From: Alphaproteobacteria bacterium
Lineage (GTDB): Bacteria; Pseudomonadota; Alphaproteobacteria; Rs-D84; CACZYB01
Direction: 5' to 3'
DNA length: 64,000 nt
NCBI GenBank assembly: GCA_017938435.1
Contig: JAGBBO010000047.1
Coordinates: 53,731 to 117,730 of the forward strand
The notes beneath the pieces were generated by a model. The model made no database searches, was not told the origin of the DNA, and worked only from the letters and a program-made list of their open reading frames with translations. Below, in pieces: positions 37,401 to 45,774 of this stretch; the first letter of the stretch is position 1; each line of letters starts with the position of its first letter. Position numbers and translations under genes: made by a program.

Positions 37401-37689
37401 TTTTCATGCTCACGTTATTTTAGGGCTCAAATCAAACAAATTTACAACCGGCGACCTTATAAACACTCTTTTTTCATTACAAAATAAATTACAAATGTCC
37501 GTTTCATTAAAAACAAATAAAAATTTTAAACCTTCCAATAAATATCCAGATAATATCGTAATTTCTCCTATATTTAATACAAACGGCATCGCCGAATATC
37601 TATCCAAAGAGTTTACACTAATTCAATCAGATAATATGCAATTTTCCAATACCGATAACATCATCTTCGATTATCAAATATTCAATTAA
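37357..37689 (+). pseudogene. Truncated plus-strand gene fragment
   Basis: From about 37357 an open frame of some 110 codons runs to TAA at 37687-37689, but its first Met is at 37495 with no ribosome site, so the 5' part seems lost. Residues before that Met look coding (S-S-F-H-A-H-V-I-L-G-L-K-S-N-K-F-T). The H-A-H-V-x-L-G pattern is weakly like the PPC (DUF296) fold. The 3' half is hydrophilic and ends in Y-Q-I-F-N. Either a truncated gene or a short, poorly initiated one. Confidence 0.4.
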
Positions 37690-37731
37690 ATCGACTATAG
37701 ACAAGTGTATTTTATGTTGGTAATAAAATAT

Positions 37732-37763
37732 AAGCCAGAACTGAAACTACTCAATTCTGGCTT
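37732..37763. terminator. Hairpin terminator between convergent units
   Basis: AAGCCAGAA (37732-37740) and TTCTGGCTT (37755-37763) are perfectly complementary; both sides are T-rich in their own direction. It lies just after the 210 aa gene (minus) and the plus-strand fragment. Confidence 0.65.
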
Positions 37764-37787
37764 GTTTTGCGAATTTTTAAATATTAA

Positions 37788-38420
37788 TTATGTATAATTA
37801 TTTACTATAAATAAATTTTTAAATTGGTTATTTTCTATACTATTCCAAAGTCGTTTAATATTTTCTATAAAATTATAATCTTTCATAATAAAAGAATTCA
37901 TATCCCCTATAGTAAGCAACAATGTATAGTCCTTGTATTTATCTTTCTTATTTATCTTTTTCATAATTACTTCTTCACATTTATTCAAGACATAATTATC
38001 ATCAATTATTTCAGAATCAAAAGAACTATCTTCAATATTTTTATCTTTAATTTTATTCTTTGTAATATATCCTGTTCTATTTTTTAAATCATCAACAGTT
38101 TCTCCTGCACCACATGTAAAAGGCCCTTTTTCCCTAGTAATACATTCAACTATATTTTTCTTATATTCATCTGTAATAGTAGTTATTTCAATATTCTCTT
38201 GTTCTCCATTAGAATAAAAAAGAATACCATCAATTGAGTTTTCTGAAACATTTCCTGTATATGTTATAAAAGAGGCTTTTTTATATTTAGCATACTTAAG
38301 CAAAGGTTTCATTTCTTCATTAGCATATTTTCTTTCTCTTTTATCTTCGCTATTCACAAATATATCATCAAGAATTGTTTCAAATTCTTCTATTGTCATT
38401 TTTTCTTTTAATTGCCTCAT
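37788..38420 (-). CDS. Hypothetical protein, 210 aa, in the accessory island
   Basis: Not recognised with confidence. The protein is hydrophilic and Lys/Glu/Asn-rich, with no signal or membrane segment. An E-N-I-E-I-T-T-I-T strand near residues 75-83 and a later helix-strand phrase K-I-N-K-K-D-K-Y-K-D-Y-T-L-L-L-T-I-G-D (about 158-176) recall small hypothetical proteins of restriction-endonuclease-like fold; this is a resemblance of pattern only. GGAG lies upstream of the ATG. It is the second gene of a two-gene unit after a 50-residue protein and is followed by a terminator. Confidence 0.6.
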   Translation of the reverse strand: MRQLKEKMTIEEFETILDDIFVNSEDKRERKYANEEMKPLLKYAKYKKASFITYTGNVSENSIDGILFYSNGEQENIEITTITDEYKKNIVECITREKGPFTCGAGETVDDLKNRTGYITKNKIKDKNIEDSSFDSEIIDDNYVLNKCEEVIMKKINKKDKYKDYTLLLTIGDMNSFIMKDYNFIENIKRLWNSIENNQFKNLFIVNNYT

Positions 38421-38436
38421 ACAAACTCCTTCCTTG

Positions 38437-38589
38437 TTAATTTATAAGATGTATGTAGTAAACAAATCCTAAAATTTCAACACTAATATTTTCCTTCTTA
38501 CATACACGTTTTATTCTGTATTTATAATCTTTAGCTGTGTTAGGTTTATAGTTATTTTGTAGCAACCAATTTTCAAATTTTTTTAACAT
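38437..38589 (-). CDS. Small protein, 50 aa, resembling the N-terminal SAM-like domain of a phage integrase
   Basis: The 50 codons start at ATG 38589 with GAAAGG eight bases upstream and stop 16 bases before the 210 aa gene, so it is the first gene of that unit. The phrase F-E-N-W-L-L-Q-N-N-Y-K-P-N-T-A-K-D-Y (5-22), then R-I-K-R-V-C-K-K-E-N-I, matches the helix pattern of the core-binding (SAM-like) domain of tyrosine recombinases. No catalytic domain follows. It may be a DNA-binding regulator or a remnant; its operon position and ribosome site favour a working gene. Confidence 0.55.
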   Translation of the reverse strand: MLKKFENWLLQNNYKPNTAKDYKYRIKRVCKKENISVEILGFVYYIHLIN

Positions 38590-38674
38590 TTTTTATACCT
38601 TTCGTTTTGTTTTACATATCTATTATCCCAGGTTTTCCCTCAAAAGCACACAAAAAAACGCATAAAAATAGCAA

Positions 38675-38700
38675 AATATTGGCTAAAAACAGCCATTTTA
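38675..38700 (-). terminator. Probable terminator of the type I restriction operon
   Basis: TGGCT (38680-38684) pairs with AGCCA (38691-38695), extended by A/T pairs on both sides; on the minus strand the hairpin is followed by TATTTTGC. It lies about 120 bases after the last gene of the operon. Confidence 0.45.
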
Positions 38701-38816
38701 TGCAATTTTTACTTAAAAATGCTCAATTTTGCTTAATTTTTTGGGGATTTCAATTATTTGTTATCTCTAAGTATTAACAAATATTTCAAGTAAACGTTTT
38801 CTATCCAGAAATGGTA

Positions 38817-39506
38817 TTAATATTTTCCAAGTAATCTACTTTCAAGTTTATTTTCTATTTCTTGCCAATTAGGGATTTTAGAAGATAATAATTTATAAAA
38901 TTCCGTTGAATGATTTTCATAATAATGATGGCAAAGTTCATGTGTAATAATATAATCAATTGCCTTTTTAGAGGCTTGTATTAAAGCTGGATTTAATATT
39001 ATTTCATGTTTTTTTAAATAACTTCCCCACCTTTTATTTAATTTTCTAACTTTTAAAGTAGGTGTTGGAAAATCAAATGTTTTCATTAACTCTTTTAATC
39101 TATCACTAAAAATCTGTTCTGATTTATTTAATAACCACTTATCAAAAACTTTATTGATTTCATCAATCTTTTGAGGGTGAGATGAATAAAATACAATCTT
39201 ATTTTTTTCAATTTTTATTAAATCATTTAACCCTGATTTTTGTATTATAAACTGATATTGTCTTCCTAAATATAAAATACTACTTCCTGATAAATTAGCC
39301 TTCTTATCAGAAATCTTAAATTGATTGAAATATTCTATCTTATCTCTTATCCACTGTTTTTTGCGTTTAATAAAATCATTAATTTTATCATTCGTTGCAT
39401 CAATTGGAGTTTTGATAACGACAGAACCGTCAGGAAAAACCGTTGCAGATATAGTTTTTCTGTTTTCTTTAATAATATCTTTTATTTTTATATCAGATAT
39501 AACCAT
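38817..39506 (-). CDS. YgjP-like (DUF45) zinc metallopeptidase of the R-M operon
   Basis: Member of the YgjP/DUF45 (SprT-like) family often found next to hsdR. The zinc site is H189-E190-L-C-H193 with a further His at 199 in E-N-H-S. The N-terminal half is a beta-rich domain and the motif K-R-W-G-S-Y (158-163) before the metal site is a family mark. Length 229 is normal. It shares one base with the end of hsdR, so it belongs to the restriction operon as its last gene. Its substrate is unknown; in the family neither proteolysis nor nucleotidase activity is settled. Confidence 0.85.
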   Translation of the reverse strand: MVISDIKIKDIIKENRKTISATVFPDGSVVIKTPIDATNDKINDFIKRKKQWIRDKIEYFNQFKISDKKANLSGSSILYLGRQYQFIIQKSGLNDLIKIEKNKIVFYSSHPQKIDEINKVFDKWLLNKSEQIFSDRLKELMKTFDFPTPTLKVRKLNKRWGSYLKKHEIILNPALIQASKKAIDYIITHELCHHYYENHSTEFYKLLSSKIPNWQEIENKLESRLLGKY

Positions 39507-42500
39507 TAAAATATCTCTTCATTTAAAACAGCAATATCCCAACATTTATTTGCTATAAGTTCAACATCTGGTATAGTTAATTCTGATTCAATATCATCAA
39601 GTAAAAAGTCTTCCGTTGTCATGATAAACTTTCTTTTTATAGATATATCATTATACCAATCAACCTTTTTCAATGATACTAGTATATCAACTATACGATT
39701 TATAACATCAGGAATATCTTCGATATCTACTTTCTTTTCCAATAAATCTTTTATATTTCTATAAAATGGATGTGATGTTTTTCTATCCTTTAATTCATTA
39801 GGAATATCTCCATCATCATAATTTTCAACTTGATTTTGTATATCCTTAATTTCATTAAATAATGATGAAACATCTTCGCGTTTTGCGTTTTCTAATTCTT
39901 TTAATAAAACCGTTAAACGTTCAGAAAATTTACCATAAAATATTTCATCTCGTTTATATCTTTCACTAATAGTCTTTTTAGTTTGTGCAGCAATAGCGGC
40001 AGCTTTTGATCTATCAGACAAGCCTTGTTTTTCATCTTCTATGTATTGATTAAATTCCCTCATATCAGACAAACTAATCTCTTTTGAAAGAATTTCGACT
40101 TCACTTGCAGTAACATATTTATCCAATAATTTATGCAATTGATCTTTATATTTAGAAAAATCAACTTTTTCTGCTGCAGCTAATTGTGTAGTCTTTTTGA
40201 TTTCAACAAACTTTTTCAAATCCATCTTATATCTATTTAATTTCTCATCATCAAACTTTTGTTGGAAATCGTATAAAGAATAACAAGTTGCAAACATCCT
40301 AATAAATTGATTAACATTTGTATAAAATTTATTTCTTTTATCTTCATCTTTCATCAAAGCTTGAACATAAGCATCTGTATTATTCACATCTTTAATATCT
40401 TTAAATTGTTCATGTATTTTTTGATAAATATTGTCTAAAAGTTGAATTTGATCATCTGTATTAAGTAATGCACCTTCTATATCTTCAGGGTTATAATTGC
40501 TGAATAAAGTAAGTGCATTCTTAAGGTTTTTAGCATTTTTTGAGTAATCAACAATCAATCCAGCAACTTTTGATTGTTTATCTTTATCTCCATTATAAAC
40601 TCTATTTACACGAGCAATGGCTTGTAAAAGGTTATGATCTTTTAACTGTTTAGCAAGATAAAGAACAGTATCACATGGTGCATCAAAACCAGTCAAGAGT
40701 TTGTCAACAACAATTAAAATTTCGCAACCTTCTGGGTTTTTCTTATAATCTGCTATTATTTTTTCTTCTCTAGCTTCAATCGAACCATATCTTCTTTTTT
40801 CTTCCTTCATAAAATCTTCTACAACTTTTTTATGAGTTTCGATTTTATCTTCTTCAGCATCGGTTTTTTGTGTTTCAGATATGACAACTTCCGTTTTTAT
40901 ATCTCCAAGCATATCCAATGCTTTCTTAAATAAAATTGCAGTATATTTTGAAGGAGCAACAAGTTGACCTTTTAATCCTGTACCTTGAAAATTTTCTTTA
41001 TAATGTTTGGAAACATCAAATGCTATCATTTCAATACGTTGAGAAGTTTCATCAAGTAAAGATTGAGAAACAAATTTCTTTTCAAAATCCTTTTTCTGAT
41101 CTTCAGTAAAGTTTGTAGTAATATTATCATAAAATAAATCAATAGTATTATTTACATCTTGATCGACAAACCGTCCTTGATAAATAAGAGGAAGAATTGC
41201 ACCATCTTCTTCGGCTTCCGAAATAGTATAGGAGTCTATAAGTCCACCAAATTTACTTTCTGTGATTGACTTTTCTTTAGTCATCAAAGGTGTTCCTGTG
41301 AATGCTATTTGACAAGCACGAGGCAAAATTCTATTCATACTGTCGTTTGCATCACCACCTTGGGTTCTATGAGCTTCATCAATCAAAATAAATATATTGT
41401 TATCATCATCTTTAAATGTAGTTTTTGTATCAAACTTATGAACAAGTGTTGTAATAACATCTGTGGTTTTACTTTTTATTTTTTTGATTAAGTCATCTTT
41501 GGAATTTGCTTGTTTTACACCAACTTTTATATTGCAAGCCTTAAAAGTACCCATAATTTGATCATCCAAATCAGTTCTATCAGTCACTACGATAACTCTT
41601 GGATTACTAATTGTCTCAATTAAATTCTTTACAAGCATAACCATAGTTAAAGACTTACCACTTCCTTGTGTATGCCAAACAAGTCCACCTTTACGCTTCC
41701 CGTTTTCTTCACGATTTTCAATTTTTTTCAAAATCTTTTTAATAGCAAAATATTGCTGATATCTTGTAACTTTCTTTATACCGTTATCATAAACAATAAA
41801 GTTTCTTACCAAATCTAAAAATCTTTCTGGTTCCAAAAGACTATAAATTCCCTTATCCTGTGGAGTTATATTTTCCTTTGGAGCTTGAACATAATTACTT
41901 CTTAACAAATCATTTGAAATCTTATCCAAATCTTCCTTACTTATAGGATTATTTACAGACTTCAAAACCTTATCTTCAAAATCTTTTTCTTTCCATACAG
42001 AATAGAAATCTTTTGGAGTTAACATAGTTCCATATTTTATTTCACTAACATTAGTCGCAATCAAGATTTGAGGATAAAGGAAAAATTTTGGAGTTTGATC
42101 TCCCTTTTGATTTCTTATCATCTGAGTCACAGCTTCATCAACTGGAACAGAACTTTTTTTATTTTCAATAACAGCGAAAGGTATTCCATTAACAAATAAA
42201 ACTATATCCGGCCTACGATTTTGTTCCTCTGATATTTCAAATTCAGGCACAACATGAAATGTATTTTTATCCCAATTTTTCCAATCAATAAACTTTAATT
42301 GTGGGGATGATTTTTTACCATCAATAATTTCGGAAACACTAACACCACCCAAAAGATTAGCATAAATATTCTTTGATACATTTACAACACCATCATCCAT
42401 TTTTACCTTTTCCAACGAAATAATGGCATCCTTTATACTTTTATCAGAAATATTTGATCCGTTAATACTCCTTATTGCCTTAAATGCAATATCCCTAAGA

Positions 42501-42652
42501 ATATATTGAGATTTACTTTCTCTATACTGATCAACTTCATGTCTACCAATATAGTTATAACCAAGATTTATAAGTTGAATAATAGCAGGTATCTGTGAAC
42601 AACTTGCTTCATCAAAGTTTGGTAAATAGTATGGATCGTTAATGTTAGTCAT
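39506..42652 (-). CDS. hsdR: Type I restriction endonuclease subunit R
   Basis: Motor and nuclease of a type I system, translocating and cutting unmodified DNA. The nuclease core is R-P-D-I-V-L-F followed by A-V-I-E-N-K-K (about residues 155-180). The helicase has T-Q-G-S-G-K-S near 330, I-D-E-A-H near 420, F-T-G-T-P and Q-A-I-A-R-V-N-R. The start at 42652 (M-T-N-I-N-D-P-Y) is chosen because GGAGTAAAGTA lies just before it and it overlaps the previous stop by one base; a longer upstream frame would run through the neighbouring gene. At 1048 residues it is complete. The C-terminal helical region is intact. Confidence 0.95.
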   Translation of the reverse strand: MTNINDPYYLPNFDEASCSQIPAIIQLINLGYNYIGRHEVDQYRESKSQYILRDIAFKAIRSINGSNISDKSIKDAIISLEKVKMDDGVVNVSKNIYANLLGGVSVSEIIDGKKSSPQLKFIDWKNWDKNTFHVVPEFEISEEQNRRPDIVLFVNGIPFAVIENKKSSVPVDEAVTQMIRNQKGDQTPKFFLYPQILIATNVSEIKYGTMLTPKDFYSVWKEKDFEDKVLKSVNNPISKEDLDKISNDLLRSNYVQAPKENITPQDKGIYSLLEPERFLDLVRNFIVYDNGIKKVTRYQQYFAIKKILKKIENREENGKRKGGLVWHTQGSGKSLTMVMLVKNLIETISNPRVIVVTDRTDLDDQIMGTFKACNIKVGVKQANSKDDLIKKIKSKTTDVITTLVHKFDTKTTFKDDDNNIFILIDEAHRTQGGDANDSMNRILPRACQIAFTGTPLMTKEKSITESKFGGLIDSYTISEAEEDGAILPLIYQGRFVDQDVNNTIDLFYDNITTNFTEDQKKDFEKKFVSQSLLDETSQRIEMIAFDVSKHYKENFQGTGLKGQLVAPSKYTAILFKKALDMLGDIKTEVVISETQKTDAEEDKIETHKKVVEDFMKEEKRRYGSIEAREEKIIADYKKNPEGCEILIVVDKLLTGFDAPCDTVLYLAKQLKDHNLLQAIARVNRVYNGDKDKQSKVAGLIVDYSKNAKNLKNALTLFSNYNPEDIEGALLNTDDQIQLLDNIYQKIHEQFKDIKDVNNTDAYVQALMKDEDKRNKFYTNVNQFIRMFATCYSLYDFQQKFDDEKLNRYKMDLKKFVEIKKTTQLAAAEKVDFSKYKDQLHKLLDKYVTASEVEILSKEISLSDMREFNQYIEDEKQGLSDRSKAAAIAAQTKKTISERYKRDEIFYGKFSERLTVLLKELENAKREDVSSLFNEIKDIQNQVENYDDGDIPNELKDRKTSHPFYRNIKDLLEKKVDIEDIPDVINRIVDILVSLKKVDWYNDISIKRKFIMTTEDFLLDDIESELTIPDVELIANKCWDIAVLNEEIF

Positions 42653-43500
42653 TACTTTACTCCTTCTACAATAATTTGTGTACCTAACAAAGTTTCTAGA
42701 GATCTTTTTGCAATAAAAATCCCTAAAATTGTTAACTGATATTTTTTTAATATTTCCCAAGAAAAATATAAATTTTTCGAATAAGGAACTTTTTCGATTA
42801 GAAATTGGTGTATTTCACTAACAGGTATTTTCCCTAAAAACTTACACATTTTACTTTTAATCGCATCACTATAATGTAAATTCATAATTTCATTTTTATC
42901 TTTAAGAATAAGTTGATATTTGTCTGGATAAACAACACTTTTATGGATATATCGATTAATTTCTTTAGAACCTAACTCATAACCATTTGCTCTAAATTTT
43001 TCATCAAATTCAAAAAATTCATTATTGAATTCATCTATACCAAAAGCTTTATTAAAAACAATAGATAACCTTTGTAAAATTTCATCAACACTTGTAAAAT
43101 AATTTACCGTTTTTTCTCTTAAGCATCCATATTTAACCAAACATTCTACATCGATAGGAGAAATAGACAAATTTTCACAAAGTTTTGATAATGGTTGGAA
43201 ATAACGTTCTCTATATATAGGGGTATATCTAGTAACTGGTGGTAAAAATAAATTTAAGTAAACTGATAAAATTTTAACAAGAGATGGATGAAAATATTCT
43301 TCTAAAAAAGAAGCTTCTCGAAGTAAAATATCTTCTGATGTTAGATGTTTAGATAATTCTTTCGTAGAAGTATCTGATATTTTCGATAAATAATCAATAA
43401 TACGTTCTATATGTTCGGCTTCTACGTTAAGATCACCATTAATCTGGAAATTAAAACTATTATCACCTTGTTGATTACTAATTACTGTTTTTCCATACAT
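42652..43500 (-). CDS. Accessory protein of R-M operon with N-terminal Q-G-D-N-S motif, 282 aa
   Basis: Not recognised as a known family. Residues 9-22 (N-Q-Q-G-D-N-S-F-N-F-Q-I-N-G) match, in nine of 14 positions, residues 43-56 of the small membrane protein encoded just upstream. The remaining 250 residues are a soluble helical domain; W-E-I-L-K-K-Y-Q-L-T near 255 suggests a winged-helix end. No membrane segment. It starts two bases after the 62 aa gene stops and its stop codon overlaps the hsdR start, so it is firmly inside the operon. Placement between a membrane peptide and the nuclease suggests a linker or sensor; that is inference. Confidence 0.6.
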   Translation of the reverse strand: MYGKTVISNQQGDNSFNFQINGDLNVEAEHIERIIDYLSKISDTSTKELSKHLTSEDILLREASFLEEYFHPSLVKILSVYLNLFLPPVTRYTPIYRERYFQPLSKLCENLSISPIDVECLVKYGCLREKTVNYFTSVDEILQRLSIVFNKAFGIDEFNNEFFEFDEKFRANGYELGSKEINRYIHKSVVYPDKYQLILKDKNEIMNLHYSDAIKSKMCKFLGKIPVSEIHQFLIEKVPYSKNLYFSWEILKKYQLTILGIFIAKRSLETLLGTQIIVEGVK

Positions 43501-43502
43501 AA

Positions 43503-43691
43503 TTAACCCTTTTTTATGTTACTACAATTTATCTGAATGTTGTTCGAGTTATTTCCCTGTTTATTTTTTAATATATTTTTATTTGTTTTATTATAAAAAC
43601 AAAGTTTAATGCTTATAATGATTATAAAAATAATACCACTAATAATTTCTGATAAATATTCTAAAATAAAATCAATAACTATTTGTTTCAT
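43503..43691 (-). CDS. Single-pass small membrane protein, 62 aa, with Q-G-N-N-S motif
   Basis: Residues 12-33 are an Ile-rich hydrophobic segment long enough to span the membrane. The C-terminal tail carries N-K-Q-G-N-N-S-N-N-I-Q-I-N-C (43-56), matching the N-terminal motif of the next protein. GGAGG lies six bases before the ATG, so it is translated. The layout (short membrane helix plus Asn/Gln/Gly motif) is like that of small toxins activated by amyloid-type signalling motifs in fungi and some bacteria; the analogy is not proof. It lies nine bases after hsdS. Confidence 0.6.
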   Translation of the reverse strand: MKQIVIDFILEYLSEIISGIIFIIIISIKLCFYNKTNKNILKNKQGNNSNNIQINCSNIKKG

Positions 43692-43700
43692 AATTACCTC

Positions 43701-44918
43701 CTATTTATCCACTTTCACTCTTATCTTTCCGGTAAGAAGTTGTTGCATAAGGCCTTTCTTTTGTAATTTTAAAAGGTCAAGTTTGGTTTTTAATTTTTCA
43801 ATTTCCAAATCACAAGATTGCAAAATATCAGCAATAGCCTTTTGTTCTGTAATATCTGATGGTATTGTAATTTTTTCCTTCATCAATTCATTTTTAGATA
43901 AATTAAATCTTGTTGCACCTTGTGCTAATTTAAGCATAATTTTTCTTACATCCTCAGACCTAAAATAAAAACTAGCAAATTCTGGCAACAATGTCTCAAA
44001 ATCATTTAATCTAAAGCCAAAACAAAAACTATTTAAATATGTGTTTACCTCAGGATTAAATAATAAAACAGAAGCAAATCCAACTTCATCTGGAGTTTCT
44101 GAAGATGTTGTAAAAAATATATCTCCGTATTTTACGGCATTTTGATTTTCATTTTCTTTTATATTAACAAACTCAAATTGATCATTTTTTATTTGATTAT
44201 TTAAATAAATATTCATGTATGTAATAAATGGAAATCCAGAACCAAAATCACTTGAATTTTTACCTGATAAACCAGTATAAGTTTTTCCAATTTCACCAAG
44301 TTTAACCGTTTTCCATGGTTGGGTAAAGCCAGAAAGGCGGGTTTTGCCGGTCAAGAGTTTTTGCATCAGACCTTTTTTGAGGAGCTTTTTCTGCTCTATC
44401 AAACCGGACAGCTTTTCAATTGCTTCATCCCAAACGCTCAAAATCTCTGCAATCTTCTCCTGCTCAGCAAGTGGTGGAAGTAAGAATGGAATACTTTCTA
44501 CAAAATTCCAATCTGCCCTAGGCATATGCGTACCTGTGGCAACATTGCAAATGTTGCTAAATTTATTTGTTTGAATTAAAAGATATAAATAGCTATTTTT
44601 ACAAGTATTTAATCCATTCAGCACCCATATTTCAGTCGAACAAACTCCATCAAAATTTGGTCTATTAAATTTTTTAAGATAAGGGCGCAATTTTCCAAAA
44701 AGAACATCTCCAGATTTAAATACATTTTTAGTACTAGATTGTTGTGCAGAATCTATATATCCATTTAAACAGCCGGTTCCTTTCTCAAAATGTTCAAGCT
44801 CTAAACATTTAAGATGTTCATCTATAGTAGGAGTATATTTATTTTTACGTAATGTCGCAATTTTATTAAACTCCAAGAAGCTCCACTCCTCAGGTATTTT
44901 TTGATTAAGTTTATTCAT
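43701..44918 (-). CDS. hsdS: Type I restriction-modification specificity subunit (two target-recognition domains)
   Basis: DNA-recognition subunit that pairs with HsdM and HsdR. Two target-recognition domains (about 1-145 and 195-345) each end in a conserved helix. The repeats are seen as L-L-K-K-G-L-M-Q-K-L-L-T-G-K (near 180) and L-Q-K-K-G-L-M-Q-Q-L-L-T-G-K (near 387), each preceded by E-Q-x-x-I-A-x-I-L. The start at 44918 is preferred because GAGGG lies eight bases upstream; an ATG at 44927 is possible. The central conserved part (about 44290-44480) has visibly more G+C than its flanks, suggesting a patchwork origin. Confidence 0.9.
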   Translation of the reverse strand: MNKLNQKIPEEWSFLEFNKIATLRKNKYTPTIDEHLKCLELEHFEKGTGCLNGYIDSAQQSSTKNVFKSGDVLFGKLRPYLKKFNRPNFDGVCSTEIWVLNGLNTCKNSYLYLLIQTNKFSNICNVATGTHMPRADWNFVESIPFLLPPLAEQEKIAEILSVWDEAIEKLSGLIEQKKLLKKGLMQKLLTGKTRLSGFTQPWKTVKLGEIGKTYTGLSGKNSSDFGSGFPFITYMNIYLNNQIKNDQFEFVNIKENENQNAVKYGDIFFTTSSETPDEVGFASVLLFNPEVNTYLNSFCFGFRLNDFETLLPEFASFYFRSEDVRKIMLKLAQGATRFNLSKNELMKEKITIPSDITEQKAIADILQSCDLEIEKLKTKLDLLKLQKKGLMQQLLTGKIRVKVDK

Positions 44919-45774
44919 ATGCTTCATCCCTCATGTTACCGTCTATAATCTCATCTATCAGTTCTCTCTTCCAAACAAGTCCTAAAAAACTTTCCTTTTC
45001 AATCTTTTCGTTATTTATATTACGACCATACAATCTACCTGAATAAATACCTAAAAAATTAAAAACACGTCGAGGAGACATACCAAAACACACTCCACCA
45101 TCTTGAGTAGATGTTTGAGTAAAATTGCTATAAAAAACTACCGGAGAACCAGACATTCCTTCTCTGGTAGTCCCATCAATAACAAATGCTTTTCTGCCAT
45201 CGTTAAAATAATTTATGCTCGGTTCTGAGGCTATAGAAGCTCTTTTCCATATAGGAAAATCTTTATTTTCGTTTGTTCCAAGTGCCAAAGGATAACCAAC
45301 AACAAAAACGTCATCTGCAACTGAAACTTTTGTTTCAATACTTTGAATATCATTTATAGCCAAAAAATTAACAGGGGGATTTAAATTGTCTAATGGTAAT
45401 ACAGCAATATCAACATTCCTTTTGTAGCTAGGATGAATTAACCATAAAGGCATCTTGCTTTGATCATATAAAACTACAGAGAGTACCCCATTTTTTTGTA
45501 CGATCTTTGTTTGCTCATTATAACTATTACACACAGATACCTGAAATTTAATGAGATCAGGAACAGCTCCCTTTGAATTTTCTATCTCCCCTGTACAAAT
45601 GTTCCTTCCTGATGTTACATGTAAGTTGGTTATTAGGTACTGTTTTCCATTTCTGTTATAAATAAATCCTGTTGCATCAGCTAATTCTATTAAGTTGTTA
45701 GGATTAGTTTTATCTATAATACAAGGTTTTAACAAGTAGGAAGCAAAAGAGATTTGGTCAATTTCAGATAGCAT
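44911..45774 (-). CDS. Trypsin-like serine protease encoded inside the R-M operon
   Basis: Chymotrypsin-fold protease with a full triad: H52 in L-I-T-N-L-H-V, D122 in N-V-D-I-A-V and S208 in G-M-S-G-S-P-V. No signal peptide or membrane segment is seen, so it should act in the cytoplasm. Length 287. It overlaps the zinc-ribbon gene by 11 bases upstream and hsdS by 8-17 bases downstream, so expression is tightly coupled to the restriction genes. Trypsin-like domains occur in several phage-defence systems as effectors that cleave host or partner proteins; a similar role is inference. Confidence 0.78.
   Translation of the reverse strand: MLSEIDQISFASYLLKPCIIDKTNPNNLIELADATGFIYNRNGKQYLITNLHVTSGRNICTGEIENSKGAVPDLIKFQVSVCNSYNEQTKIVQKNGVLSVVLYDQSKMPLWLIHPSYKRNVDIAVLPLDNLNPPVNFLAINDIQSIETKVSVADDVFVVGYPLALGTNENKDFPIWKRASIASEPSINYFNDGRKAFVIDGTTREGMSGSPVVFYSNFTQTSTQDGGVCFGMSPRRVFNFLGIYSGRLYGRNINNEKIEKESFLGLVWKRELIDEIIDGNMRDEAYE

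Noticed and set aside
37410..37607. 65-codon minus-strand frame inside the plus-strand fragment
   Set aside because: No ribosome site and the plus strand has better coding character over the same bases.
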